Positions 31,426 through 43,250 of a DNA stretch of 64,000 nucleotides are shown one piece after another (position 1 is the stretch's first letter; every line of letters starts with the position of its first letter). The notes under the pieces are model-generated. The model was not told the DNA's origin. It saw nothing but the letters and a program-made list of their open reading frames with translations, and did not search any database. The DNA lies in NCBI GenBank assembly GCA_032622095.1, contig CP136068.1:112107546-112171545 (forward strand), read 5' to 3'. Both the position numbers and the translations under genes were made by a program. This DNA is from Siphonodentalium dalli (lineage: Eukaryota > Mollusca > Scaphopoda > Gadilida > Siphonodentaliidae).

Positions 31426-33003
31426 TCATCAAGTTGAAAAGTCGTTATGAGCTTAATGTCTGTATCGGGTTGGATGAATGGGAATCACCCCGTGTCGTTT
31501 GGTGGGTTCCTTATAGCTTGCGCTAGGATATGCTGTAAGCAAGTCATGTTTCTGGTTTGTCCAGGTCTTTGTTCATTTTGTATTTATTTTTTAAATCCCA
31601 TATAATCATATACTTCATTTGCATATATGTTTCTTTACTTTCACAATGTCCCCGACCATGACTATACCCCTGACAGTTAGAACTTCGCAATGGATTTCGA
31701 ATATATGTACTTAAACCATCTTCATATACCCAACCTTCAAAGTCGGTGGATGTTCGCACCGATTGAAGGTCAAAAGAAAACTATTCAAATGAACTTTTAG
31801 TTCATCAAATGTCTTTGTAAGTCAATAGACTGCTGTAGTGCTAACTCCACCAATATCTATGATTCAGAAGAATCAGCTATGTCGCGGGTTTTCAACAGCT
31901 CTGCGACTGTGCAATGTCTTGCGATGAGTCATCAGCACTGCTGTTTGTTCAATAGATATTAATTGTATAAATGAGTCAGCTTGAGAGAGCCACTTATTGG
32001 CCCAGTAACACTCGCTTTGACAAATTTGAATTTTCCGCATATGCTTTGTAGCGTTTTATCAACCCCACATACCGAACGTTTCTTGACATTCGGCTCAAAC
32101 CCAAGTAAAAGAGTACTGAGGGTAGACCTCAGCATCGATGGAACCTAGCGGGTGCATGGTCATGCTTAGGTTTTTATTTGTTTTTGAATTGCCATATGAA
32201 AAGCAGATAATAGGCAACTAGCACATCAGCCGCATAGGACTTCCCTTCGGATTATGGTCGAGTCAAAGACTTACATGAAGCGGTGACCCGTTTAGCCACT
32301 ACATATAGAAGCCTCCCTCACTGAGACAGGCGTGAACAGTACACGATTGAACATTTAAGTCACGAAGACAAGATGCAAAGAGACATGATACACAGGAAAC
32401 AACATACATGAACAGAACACGTCTTAAAGAAATGTAGGACCAAAGAGGACCACGAGCTAAGTCGTATCGAAATATCGATGCATCACGTGATACGGTTGTC
32501 CTAGTACCTCAGAACGCCTACACATCACCTCCCGTGATGCACCCCACGGCCAACGGGTACAACATTAGATGATTCTTACCACTGACAGTGGGGCGGTAGG
32601 CCTATTCTAGCCCGGGCCCACACGGGGCTGAAGTGCAACGACAATACACAAACCATTCTAGTCAAACTAGTAAAATAACCCAATTGGCACATATAATTAC
32701 GTAATCAGCAATAAACCGCCTTCAAACTAAGGTGTGCGATATCTCTATATTTTAGAAATAAATAAAACACGCGCACGATATCACAAAGATCGTTGCAAGA
32801 CAGCAACTGGAAATAATACGATTTCAACTTTTGCACTGCAATTTTATATGTACATGTAGATTCGCTATCGTTCTTTCAAAGGCCATAATGAGTGCAGTCT
32901 AGTTATGAATTTCACCGGGTATATTCCGACACCGAATTTAATTATTATATGAACTATTCAACTCATGAAATGGGACGAGAAAACAACATCCTTCACATAT
33001 TTA
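31426..33003. other. No gene recognised
   Basis: The part from about 32450 to 32660 is richer in G+C than its surroundings (gccc, gggcc and similar) but has no coding frame. No repeat was assigned. Confidence 0.4.
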
Positions 33004-33007
33004 TTAA

Positions 33008-33417
33008 CCCTTTACCCAACAAAACGGCCAAAACGCCCAAATAAAGCTTCAACAGCCTAAAATATCTTCGGTCTGTCTCAATAACACCATACAAATATGG
33101 ATATCATTGGAACCGGTTCATTGACCACATTGTGATGGTTACAGTTATGCCATGTGCCAATGCATTCTCTTATATATGCGAGTCGAACATAGGTCGCCTC
33201 GCATATATAAGAGAATGCATTGGCCATTTGTTCTTACCTTCTTTAACAATTTTATAATTTTTTCTTACATTTTTTAACAATTTTTATAATATTTTTCTAC
33301 ATTCTTTGACAATTTTATCATTTTTAATATGTGTTAAGCCAATGCATTCTCTTATATATCCGAGGCGACCTATATAAGAGAATGCATTGGCACAGGGCCG
33401 TTCTGTTGGGTAAAGGG
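33008..33417. mobile_element. piggyBac-like MITE with two hairpins (copy B)
   Basis: Same termini as copy A (ccctttacccaacaaaacgg and the complement at the right end). It is flanked by TTAA (33004-33007) and TTAT (33418-33421). It contains a hairpin at 33156-33224 and a shortened hairpin at 33338-33391 that has lost part of its centre. The spacer carries three attcttt(a/g)acaatttt variants against one in copy A. Confidence 0.75.
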
Positions 33418-33421
33418 TTAT

Positions 33422-34199
33422 AAGAGTTGTGCTATTATTCAGGCTCTTCTGCTGCATTCTATCATCGCCCACTGGACACCATCATGGATTGTTGAATTAA
33501 TAATTAAATAATTTCACTTTTATTATTATGCACAGAATATTCACACTATCGGCACATCTTCAAACGCCTCACGCATCACACACATTACATAGTTTATCCA
33601 CCTCCCACCCCTATCTACTATACGCATATATACGTATAACGCCTGTCAGTTAAACCACGCCTTTATCCGTCTACTAGGCGGATAAAGCAATCTCTACTAG
33701 ACAGATAAACTGAAAATGATGCAAATGAGGAGGTCACGGAACTTTGGGGAGTTGACCTCCGACAGTTGGCTCTGACGTCATTTAACTGACCAATGCTATC
33801 GCTTCGGTTACTACAGAGCGTCCTTAGAAACCCGATAAAATGAAAAGTTTTACTGAGAAAAAATGTCATTGTATCCCCAATAAATTGTTAATCTCATATT
33901 TCATGCAGACGATATGACCACTCATACATGACAAATTAAATTAAGTCCCACATTATTTAATTCCAATAAATTATAAAATTTTGAGATCGCAAAATAGCAT
34001 GTTCTTCGAACTCAAAATAACAAATCGCCGATTTTCGCGGATCAAAAATCATCCCGAGAAAAATAAACAAAAAAATATAAAAAAAATTATACGAGGTTCG
34101 AGTGATAATGAACGTTAATTAAATCTCTCATTGGTTTCATTGCAAGCAAATATTTGACTTTTTGAACCTATTATATTTTATTTTTATGATTGATAGCCA
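33422..34199. other. Flank of the Crypton recombinase; small hairpin only
   Basis: ctttatccg...cggataaag (33662-33688) is a short hairpin. AT-rich sequence follows up to the recombinase start. No terminal repeat of the Crypton is visible; Cryptons normally lack them. Confidence 0.4.
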
Positions 34200-36001
34200 A
34201 TGAGACTGAAGACAGTGAAGTCTGAAGTAAATGCAATTTCAGTACAAAGTACGTCTGCTACAGTACACTGTACTGCAGTGATTGTTAATCTGTCTACGAA
34301 AATGTCTTTTAATTTGAGCAGTGATATTTCTGATGAATTGATTGATATGGAGCAATTTGGTGATTTGGAAGAAATGTTTGCTGTCCCATATGAAGAGGAA
34401 GAAGATATAAAACCAGATAAAACTAGTTTTCATCATGATCATCATGGACATGAGGAAATTATCACAATCCACGAATCGGTGAGGGATAATGAACAATTAA
34501 GTTCGGATTCAGAATTAACAACATTACCATTGGACAATGCTACCCTTACCTCTAGTACGAGCAGTATGACCACTCCCATTATACCGAGTAGTAGCAGAAT
34601 GAATATTACTAGTACTACTACTAGTGAATCTGAATGTGATGATGATGCATCTGAGACTGAAGTGACAACAAATCAAGGACCTGAGACTGAGCGGAATTTT
34701 CTCGAAATCGATGATGACAATGTACAGAGATTTATTAATGAACAAGAAAATAAAAACACTTTGAAAAAATCTACGTATGATTTGAAAATTGTTGTAGAAT
34801 TTTTCAATCAACAAGGCGAAAGACGAGAACTGCACGAAATACCACCAGAGGAGCTTGATCTTCTTCTATCAAGGTTCCTCTTATCAGTTAGGAGAAGAGA
34901 TGGCGAGGAGTACGAACCGTCCTCGCTTCGGGGGATAATATCCAGTGTTGATCGTCATCTCCGGCGCCATAAGTATGGCACAACTATTATTGGATCAAAA
35001 GACAACTGCCTCATAACAACGAGAAGAACCCTAGATGCAAAACAGAAACAACTAAAGAAGATTGGGAAAGGAAACCAGCCGAATAGGTCAGATCCCATAT
35101 CTGACGAGGAAATCACAAAGTTGTATGAGATTGGACAACTAGGATCTAGCACACCAGAAAGTATTTTGCACACCCTTTGGTTCAACCATAGCATTCATTT
35201 TGGTTTGCGTGTCGTAAAAGAACATTACAATTTGTGCTGGGGTGATGTGACACTACACAAAGATTCGAATGGAAAGGAGTACATGAAAATCAATGAAAGA
35301 CAAACAAAAACGAGAACAGGGGCCGACATAAGAAATGTTCGTGAATCATCTCCCCGAATGTATTCCACAGGAATAGAAAATGATCGAAATCCCATATATA
35401 TATATATAAACTATTTGCATCAAAGAGGCCAGCTGATTATAAGAATGATAGTGACCCATTTTATATTGCGACAAGAACAGTTCCCGTCACAAAACCAACC
35501 GACATGTGGTTCAAAAAGCAACGTGTTGGTGAACGGAAATTATCAGAAATTATGGACAGGATGACAGTTAATGCAAACATTGATAACGGGAAATTTTTGG
35601 TGTCAAAACTGCGGAAAAATAACGTGGCACCTACAGATATAGCTCACATCAGTGGCCACAAAAATCTGGCATCAATTAACAATTACTCATATATATCAGA
35701 TCAACAGAAAGAACATTGCTCGCTGATACTGAGCAATTCCACATCATCTATCCAGTCAGATAAACCCTCAACATCAAGCACTGCTGTGTGTTTACCGGAG
35801 GCTGAAAACAATGACACATCCACTGACCCTCGAAAATCGGCATCATCAAACTCAGTTCTCAATTCGATGTCCATAAACACTAATAATTCAAGCACAAACC
35901 TGTCTATGTCGCAGAACATGCAATCGATGCTTCAAAGCATATTCCATGCTAACTCCATTACCATACAAAACATGTATATTAATCCTCAAAATCCGAACTG
36001 A
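34200..36001 (+). pseudogene. Crypton-type tyrosine recombinase, frameshifted at an (AT)7 tract
   Basis: The first frame (34200-35564) starts with an acidic, Ser/Thr-rich region (residues 35-165, with DELIDMEQFGDLEEMF). From about residue 190 a DUF3504/Crypton core-binding region follows (STYDLKIVVEFFNQQGE, LPxxELDxxLxxF-like spacing, YEPSSLRGIISSVDRHLRRH). The catalytic domain begins with FGLRVVKEH (Arg337). Homology then moves to the second frame: KLFASKRPAD at 35408, PFYIATRT, DMWFKKQRVGE, HISGHKNLASINNYSYIS (GH box and candidate catalytic Tyr), ending at 36001. The shift falls at (AT)7 at 35394-35408; one AT unit fewer would join the frames. The HxxR box expected before LVSKLRKNN reads IDNGKF, so two catalytic residues appear lost. 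This is a transposon-derived protein, probably inactive. The alternative is a domesticated copy. Confidence 0.75.
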
Positions 36002-36644
36002 AACTTTGTTATGATTTCATGATGAAAATTCCAAATCTGGACGAGGCCATATCCTTGGAGGGAAGTTGACTTTATTGTTGGAGTTTATGTTTTAATTGTG
36101 ATTATATACTAAAACGGACGATTAATCAATAACATATGGCGATATTGTTATTTCATGATATTAAAATTGTAATCACTAGAATCTCGTTGACGTAGTAACT
36201 TTAGTGAAATTAGTCACCAATATTGCATGCGCCCCTATCTCGAAATGGATGGCATTGTACTTATTGCACCGAGTGCAACCGTACTCTTCGTAAGTTCGAA
36301 AATACCGCCTTTCCCCCCGATTCATGTGTTTAGTCTTAAAACACAAGTCCATCATAATTCGATACGGTTTTGTGTTATTGTTTGATGGGAACTAGATTTG
36401 GAAATCGTATACTACACATTCCACCAAATAAATCAAGATTTCAGACACAATACTAATTGGAACTATTTTGTTTTACGAGTGCGCATGAATACAAACTGTT
36501 GCATAATTAATTAGTCTCTACTATACAGATAACATCGCTAAGTAGGTCATTGATTCCCTATACGGAGAGTGGATTTTGCGATGATTTTTTGGACAAAAAC
36601 TGCAATAAAGTACGTTTAAATAAAGTTCGGTGGATAAACAGAAC
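36002..36644. other. Crypton 3' flank, no gene
   Basis: An AATAAA near 36425 is a possible polyadenylation signal for the recombinase transcript. Otherwise AT-rich and unassigned. Confidence 0.4.
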
Positions 36645-36780
36645 ATCCGCATAGTGTAGCTGAATAAAGAATTTATTTTTGCTCGTATGTGGGCATCTAT
36701 TTGGCTCGCCTAGAGGCTCGCCAAATAGATGCCCACATACTCGCAAAAATAAATTCTTTATTCAGCTACACTATGCGGAT
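36645..36780. mobile_element. 136-bp near-perfect palindrome
   Basis: The left arm atccgcatagtgtagctga, ataaagaatttatttttgc, tatgtgggcatctatttgg is mirrored exactly by the right arm apart from a 3-4 base inversion-like mismatch (ctcg against gagt). The centre is gctcgcctagaggctcgcc. The outer sequence resembles that of the palindrome at 53453-53592 (cgcatagtgt-tctgaataa). Confidence 0.8.
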
Positions 36781-37138
36781 ATTCTCTATATATCTCTGTC
36801 ATTCATCTGTAATTACCATTATACTCTGTAATGTCTAACTTATGAAGAATAATTAAATTGAATTGAATTGACAAATTGATATTGCGTATCTTCAGGTGTA
36901 GCTTTTATCTAAATACAAGGACAAGTTAAGAACTTCAAATCACTCAGAATAATTAACGAACATAATATAGTTCTACAACCTGCTATAGTTAAATATTGAT
37001 GATAAAGTATATCATAAGAAATCACGACTGATCTGTTAAATTACGTCTGCTACTTGGTCCGATAAATACGTATTATTTTATACTAAGAACGCCTGTGTTT
37101 GAATTATAGGATACACACGACGTCCATAATGACCTATA
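36781..37138. other. No gene recognised
   Basis: AT-rich sequence with nothing assigned. Confidence 0.4.
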
Positions 37139-37174
37139 TGTGACCCGCCATATCAAATCCAGTCGTAAGTCAAT

Positions 37175-37243
37175 GCCAATGCATTCTCTTATATATGCGA
37201 GTCGACCATAGGTCGCCTCGCATATATACGAGAATGCATTGGC
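37175..37243. repeat. 69-bp hairpin module (D1)
   Basis: Near-perfect palindrome, one arm change (tatatacg). Confidence 0.85.
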
Positions 37244-37460
37244 CTAACAATTTTTTACAATTTTATTAATTTTTTCTTGTATTCTTTAACAATTTTTTAA
37301 TTTCACACATACAGAGCCCCAGACAAACATGAGCAGACGACACTCTTATATATGCTTCTATATATGTGTGGGACTCCTGCAGGGTAATGAATGTTTTGTA
37401 TTTTATGTCCTAAAAATTGTAAGAAACATTTATTTAAAAAAAATGATAAAAAATTGTTAG

Positions 37461-37529
37461 GCCAATGCATTCTCTTATATATGCGAGGCGACCCTTGGCC
37501 GACTCGCATATATAAGAGAATGCATTGGC
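37461..37529. repeat. 69-bp hairpin module (D2)
   Basis: Near-perfect palindrome with the centre gaggcgacccttggccgactc. The paired changes cct/tgg keep the arms close to symmetrical. Confidence 0.85.
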
Positions 37530-37580
37530 ACAGGGTAAAAAAATCCCGACATACGACTGGATTTGATATGGCGGGTCACA

Positions 37581-39739
37581 TATAGCCCACAACATGAATT
37601 TTTCCTCTGTTTCTTGAAATAATTGCGTAACGAGATAATTATCCGCCAAATTGTAGGTTCACTGTAGTGCCCAATTACGATCAAACTGATTTGTTACGTG
37701 AGTTGTACAGCAAATTGTACAGAAATATAATTGGCTCGACATGGGAGTCATATCATTACACATCAGTATGATGCCGTTTGTATCGTTTTGTTGAATTCAG
37801 CTCATTGGCACACCACGTGACGCCTACTTAGCGGTCTTATTTTTAGATATTAAAATCACGCCAGGGCGGAATATCTACGGACAAATAACAACCCATAATC
37901 TAACCAGCGATGCAATATATCTATCTGGTGATGTAATGGGATATGATACGTTATTATACCGAAACCCCAAAACATTGAAATAGTAGGGACTCTGAGGTCC
38001 CAAAAATGGCCAAATTGTGAAAATTGGATAAAAGCATGAAACTTGCTATATATATCGTTTATGATAGTGAAGAGCGTGAAAGTGACATTGATGACAAAAT
38101 TTCTACTTTTCATAGGCGGTAGGAGTTATAACATTTTAAAACAACACACTATTTATCAAAATTTATATGAATATGACTTAAAATCGACCATTGTAGTCAC
38201 CTGTATAACAAAACCTACAAACATCATCAGGAAAACTTTTCATCTTGGAGTTCAAAAAGTCAGTTTGAAAAGTGAATATAAAGTCCCATCCATTTAACAT
38301 TGTAGTCTGGTCGTTGAAGCATTGGACCTAGAACAAATTGTTGACAAGCTGTTTTTTTGTCGGGCAGAATCTGGGGAACAACATATCCAAAATGCGCCTA
38401 AATCCGCTTTGGGGAACATTTTCTAGAGCATTTTGAACAAAAAATCCTATCTGTGGTTTTTATGTATGATTTTCCGTTCATTGTGAAACATACACTTGAA
38501 TGGCATTTTAATTAAAGCTATACAGATGGCAGGAACATAACCAAATTATTATTGTTGTCATGACAGGTGTATGTCATTTCGTGTACAATTCAATTGTCAA
38601 AATTCAAAATGGCGGACCAATATGCGGTCGCTTGTGATACTAGAGAGTTTGCGATACGCGTCTGATGGGTACATCGGTGAACTTCGTCACGGATACTTGA
38701 GTACTTCGAACGCAGCACATACAGTTATAGCGATTTGGAAAGGGCGGATGTCTCAAATTGACTCGTAACATTTCGCGGAGGTTTTTGACAATCAAAAGTA
38801 CACTAATTATATGAAATAGCAGTCATCTACGTGTATTCATTAACCTATAGCTTGTGACCTTTCGTCGGAAAATCTCATTGATAGAGTTGCCATTTAAGCC
38901 ATGTTTTATGTTCAAATTATCGAGGCGGCTTCTGACACTTAGATAATTACGGAAGGTAAATCTATCCACAGTAACCATGGTCACTGGAGAGTGTTGGTGA
39001 ACACAGTGTCTATACCAGTGTACCAGGACATCGGTATTCTCCTTCTTTCCATACTCCGCCTGTTAGCCGTGTTATACCACAAGAACAACACCCAATATGT
39101 TTGATATTCCATTGCCATTAACTGGGACAGGCGTCCCCAAAACATGGCAAAGTCAGGTGTGTTATTTTTCAGTCAGTTGTCAATGTTCCCTACTGTTTGT
39201 GAAACACTATCTAAATGAATGTATATGCCATGATATAATAATCTTATTCATGACGCCACAGAAATGTTTTTGGAACCGATACAAGTGTGTGAGCAACCAT
39301 TCTCTATTTATGACTTTACGTCTGGGGACTCCAAAAGATAGAAGGCCATGTTTCATATTTGCATGTTGATTCTTGTAAATAGTTCCACGCTCCTCAATAT
39401 ATGCCAGTCTGTCTCCAAAGGGTAGAAATAAAATCAAGCTTTGTATCTGACAAGCTTTCCTGCTGTCCAGGTTTCCAGGTCTCCTGTTGTCAACATGTAT
39501 GAAAATAAATTGTATGTTTCCAGATAGAATGGCCTTTTTTCACAGTCACGCTCAGCTGTTGTATATAGCCAACAGCTTGAGACTTTAGTTGGTCGGAGAC
39601 TTCGAATTTGTATTTGGGGTATCCAATTAATTCAATGTTGTGATTGTATTCCCTTTGAAGTATCGATCAACCCTTTCTGGTCAACCCCCAGATTTCGCAA
39701 TAGATGATCCCTTAAGTTCGTGATATACTCTGGCATTTA
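37581..39739. other. No gene recognised; minor repeat fragment
   Basis: tagtctggtcgttgaagc near 38305 is a fragment of the repeat also seen near 13410 and 15532. Short frames at 38043-38297, 38571-38768 and 39097-39369 have no recognisable domain. Confidence 0.4.
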
Positions 39740-41810
39740 TATATAACTAGCAGGGTTACCCGGCGTTGTCCAGGTTAAAGTGATATGAACCCTCTGCTGT
39801 GGATATTTGGTGGGAATAGAGAACACTCTTGCTCAAAGTTTTCTCATAAATTGTATATCCAAAATTTATTGGCAAAATCACAATCACAAAACGTCATTCA
39901 TATCCATAGATTATAAGCTCGCCTTGTTCGCCAAAAAAGAAGTATTTATTTATTTATAACTGCGGGTACTTCATACGATATCACTTTTAAATGGTACAGT
40001 CGACGTGGTTGGATTTGACGTTTTTTCTTTGTTTTTTGTTTACTGTTTTATTTGGATCAAAATAAAATAAGACTGTTGGGTTTTACATAGAGATGTATAC
40101 ATCAATATAGTGGGTTAGACTAAGATTTTGATGACATCACCATGGTTATCATATCTCCATGAAGATACCGATGTTTTAAAGACATGTCCAGGTGCTCTTC
40201 TGTGTTCACGGTGCTATACTGGCTAATTATGTTCAGTTTAAAAGAAATGTTGCTGTATATCAGCTACTTAGGCAAGACACAATTGTGTGGTTTATCTTAG
40301 GATAATCGTCTGTATCGGGCAGACATACCCTTGTCAGATGACAACATTGGAGGATCCTGAAAAGTCATGTTTTACTGACTGTTTTCTTATTTCTCTCAGA
40401 AACAACTATTTGACTGCACACAAAGGGACACATGCATGGGACATATTCATTTGTCTTATAATACGTGAGCTATTCTAACATGCTAACCCCTAATTTTGCA
40501 AGAATGTATGAATCTCTTAAACACAGTGATACACATACTTTTAATGATTTCGTCTCTCTCTGTGTTGCTAGCTCTCAATATGAATTCCCTGATTCTCGTC
40601 CCCATATCAATATGACAATTTGTGACAATTTGACGAGGTTGTGAAATTTGAACGCCAAAAACTCATTAGAACAAATTATGGAGATGATCATATAAAACTT
40701 TGGCGGATATCGGCGACTAAAACAATATCAATATTAGTGTCCCTCATCTCTCCATACCTGATTCCTCGTACCATGGAAAAGAATATGTATCAATTTGGTG
40801 GATATCGGCGCTAAAACATGTGTTGTCACATTGGTGTCCCTCTCCCCTCCATTCACCCCTGACTGTTGACATAATGTAAACCACAAAGTTATAGACTCCT
40901 TATATCATGAATATGATTATGTATACGTTTGGTGGTAATCGCCACTTTTAACATCTTTAAACCACATAATTAGACTCATTGTGAAGATGACTATATAACA
41001 AATTGGTGGACATGGGCGAATTTCGTATCAAATGTAGTGCCTCCATAAAAAATTGGTGGACGTGGGGGCGAATTTCGTATCAAAGTAGTGCCCTCATCTC
41101 TCACCATCTCGGCAACAATTGGTGTATTTAAACCGCAGGCGTATTTGTGTGCAGGATCCTCGTATCAGTGAGAATAATATAAGAAAACTATATTTTTTTT
41201 AATCGGCGCTAAAATAGTTTTAACAATTTCAGTACCAATCTTCCCTTCAGTGCACACCTGGCCAGCTTTAACCCACATTCCTGATATCATAGAGATGATT
41301 ATGTATAAGTTTGGTTGTAATCAGCGACTAAACTAATTCTTGTCAATTGTTCCTCCATCTCTCACCAAACGGCACCAATTTGAGTTTTTAAATCACACGA
41401 TTATATTCCTCGTATCATGGAGAAATATGTGTAACAATTTGGTGGAAATCGACGCTAAATCATTATCTATTTTGGTGCCCCTCGCCCCTTCCGTGCATCC
41501 CTGACTCGGACGGTGCTACTTTTGACACCTACAAACCACACCATTATATTCCTCATATCGTGGAGATGATTATGTATAAGTTTGGTGGAATATCGGCGAC
41601 AATTTTTCTGCCCCTCCCCATTTTGTGCCCCTTGACAACAACAATGTCACTTTAGAAAATTGTAACACACACACTTATCTTTGTCGCAAAACTCACCCAT
41701 GTTAGACCCATTTAGTGCTATCTAGTTGATCCCCCGTGAGTTTCTATAGAACACAGACAGACAGGCAGACACACATTCGCAAATATAGATATAGATAGAT
41801 AAGACATTAT
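39740..41810 (+). repeat. ~2-kb dispersed repeat of degenerate ~95-145-bp units
   Basis: It begins near actagcagggttacccggcg (39747) and ends at gacagacaggcagacacaca followed by ttcgcaaatatag. From about 40620 it consists of nine degenerate units. Each has cctcgtatcatggagatgat, tatgtataagtttggtgga, aatcggcgctaaaa and gcccctc-ccctcc. The atcggcg landmark or a variant is at 40709, 40804, 40938, 41012, 41062, 41202, 41320, 41448 and 41592. The same units and the same gacagacag-cacattcgcaaa end occur at 52350-52735. It is probably a non-autonomous element or repeat-rich 3' region; the class is unknown. Confidence 0.6.
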
Positions 41811-43250
41811 TTGAAAAATATAGTAAAAACACTGTGTTTGTCCGTCGGGTTTCAGAATGCCATCAGGTTCCTGATGTAAACTGTTCTATGTCCCCGATAA
41901 ATTAGTCATGTTGCCACGTTGCCAACATCACGAGAAGCATACACCCTTGGTCGGTCGCAGCCTACGAATATTCCAGTCGGTCCACAAGTATTAGGCAAAC
42001 ATTCTGTTTCTTATTTGCAGGCCGTTTTTTTTTCTTGGTGAATGGTCCTCGGCTTCATTCTACCCATATTGATTCTGTGATTTCCTTTTCTTACCAACAT
42101 TCGCATAAATGACGCGTGCATGCGTACTGGTGTATATATATATATATATATATATATGGATCCAGCCTTCCAGGGGTCTCAGAAACACTGATAATTTCAG
42201 TTTCTTATTTGTCTGTTTTAACTGTTTAAGTGGTACCACGCTGTAAGAAATGGAAATGGATGAACTATAGTACGATATGTGTCCGGACTTTGAATAGGCA
42301 GGGAATAACGATTCTATTATTCCAGTCTCGTGAGCGCAGGTGGACTCACTGGACTGATTGTATTTATTGTGCAGGCCACCATCCTGATTATGCCCCATTT
42401 TGGGTTAGAGGCTCAGACATGTTTTTTTTTAAATGGAGCCTATATATGTTCGATGTTGTGAGAGAAACAGACTTTCAGTACCTAAATTTGGCTTTGGTTT
42501 TATATGATCTAAATGGTATTAACATAGCCTATGTGTTATGTCATGTGTACTTTCTAACAATGGTTTATGGGGAAAAGCATATTCCGATCTGCAATAGATT
42601 TTATTGAATAGCACATATTGTCGAGTTGTTAATGTTATTGTTGTAAGTGAAGGTGTGGAAACCTGCATACATTATCTGCATCTCATAACAAACATAACCA
42701 TATTAAAATGAGGTAAAATCATTTTATGTTGTGAGGACAACCTTATCATTGTTTTGTTTGAAATACCGCTTTTCCGGACCACCATTCATGTCCAACAAGA
42801 ACTACACAGTTATTGCATTATTCTAATTCACTTATTCATTCTGCTAACAGGTCAATCCAATTTCCGCGGGCCAGGTATAGCTATCGTAAAACCATCTAAG
42901 TTTATGCAAAGTGGCGCATGCATATATAATTTGGCGGCCTTTTAGTGCGTGTAAACTAGACTTCATGCGGGAATACATATATATGAAAGTACCACTTGTG
43001 TGTGCGTTGCAGAAAACAGAGATCAAATTGGCCAGAACTTTTATTGGTTATTTTCGTTTTATCAAAGCATTTACGGCACAAATATCATGTTGAATCGTTG
43101 CGTGGCCACAATAGAAGTATATCTCAATCTTGGTTCGGTTGTTCGATTGAAAACACCGTTTTTCTGAGGACTGTATGCGTGAACAATGATTGCATAACTG
43201 CCGTCTTAATTAAAGGCACGGATAACCTTCGTTGTAGGTTATAATTTAGA
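41811..43250. other. No gene recognised; TA microsatellite
   Basis: A (TA)n tract lies at 42132-42157. An open frame at 42230-42607 (125 codons from a GTG) has no recognisable domain and is not called. Acceptor-like CAG sites near 42850 and 43010 lack convincing exons. Confidence 0.35.

Larger units (their letters stand above)
37139..37580. mobile_element. TGTGACCCGCC-type MITE with two hairpins (copy D)
   Basis: Terminal inverted repeats are tgtgacccgccatatcaaat plus ccagtcg on the left and their complement on the right. The flank is TATA on both sides (37135-37138 and 37581-37584). It contains hairpins at 37175-37243 and 37461-37529. Its middle (cagagccccagacaaacatg, tatatgcttctatatatgtg, ctgcagggtaatg) is shared with copies at 10008-10260 and 55223-55595. 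There is no ORF, so it is non-autonomous. Confidence 0.8.

Noticed and set aside
32705-32808. Minus-strand open stretch after a TTTCCAG acceptor
   Set aside because: About 32 codons of AT-rich translation with no other support.
42230-42607. 125-codon plus-strand ORF
   Set aside because: It starts at a GTG with no known domain, overlaps a comparable minus-strand frame, and lacks start or splice support; chance is a sufficient explanation.
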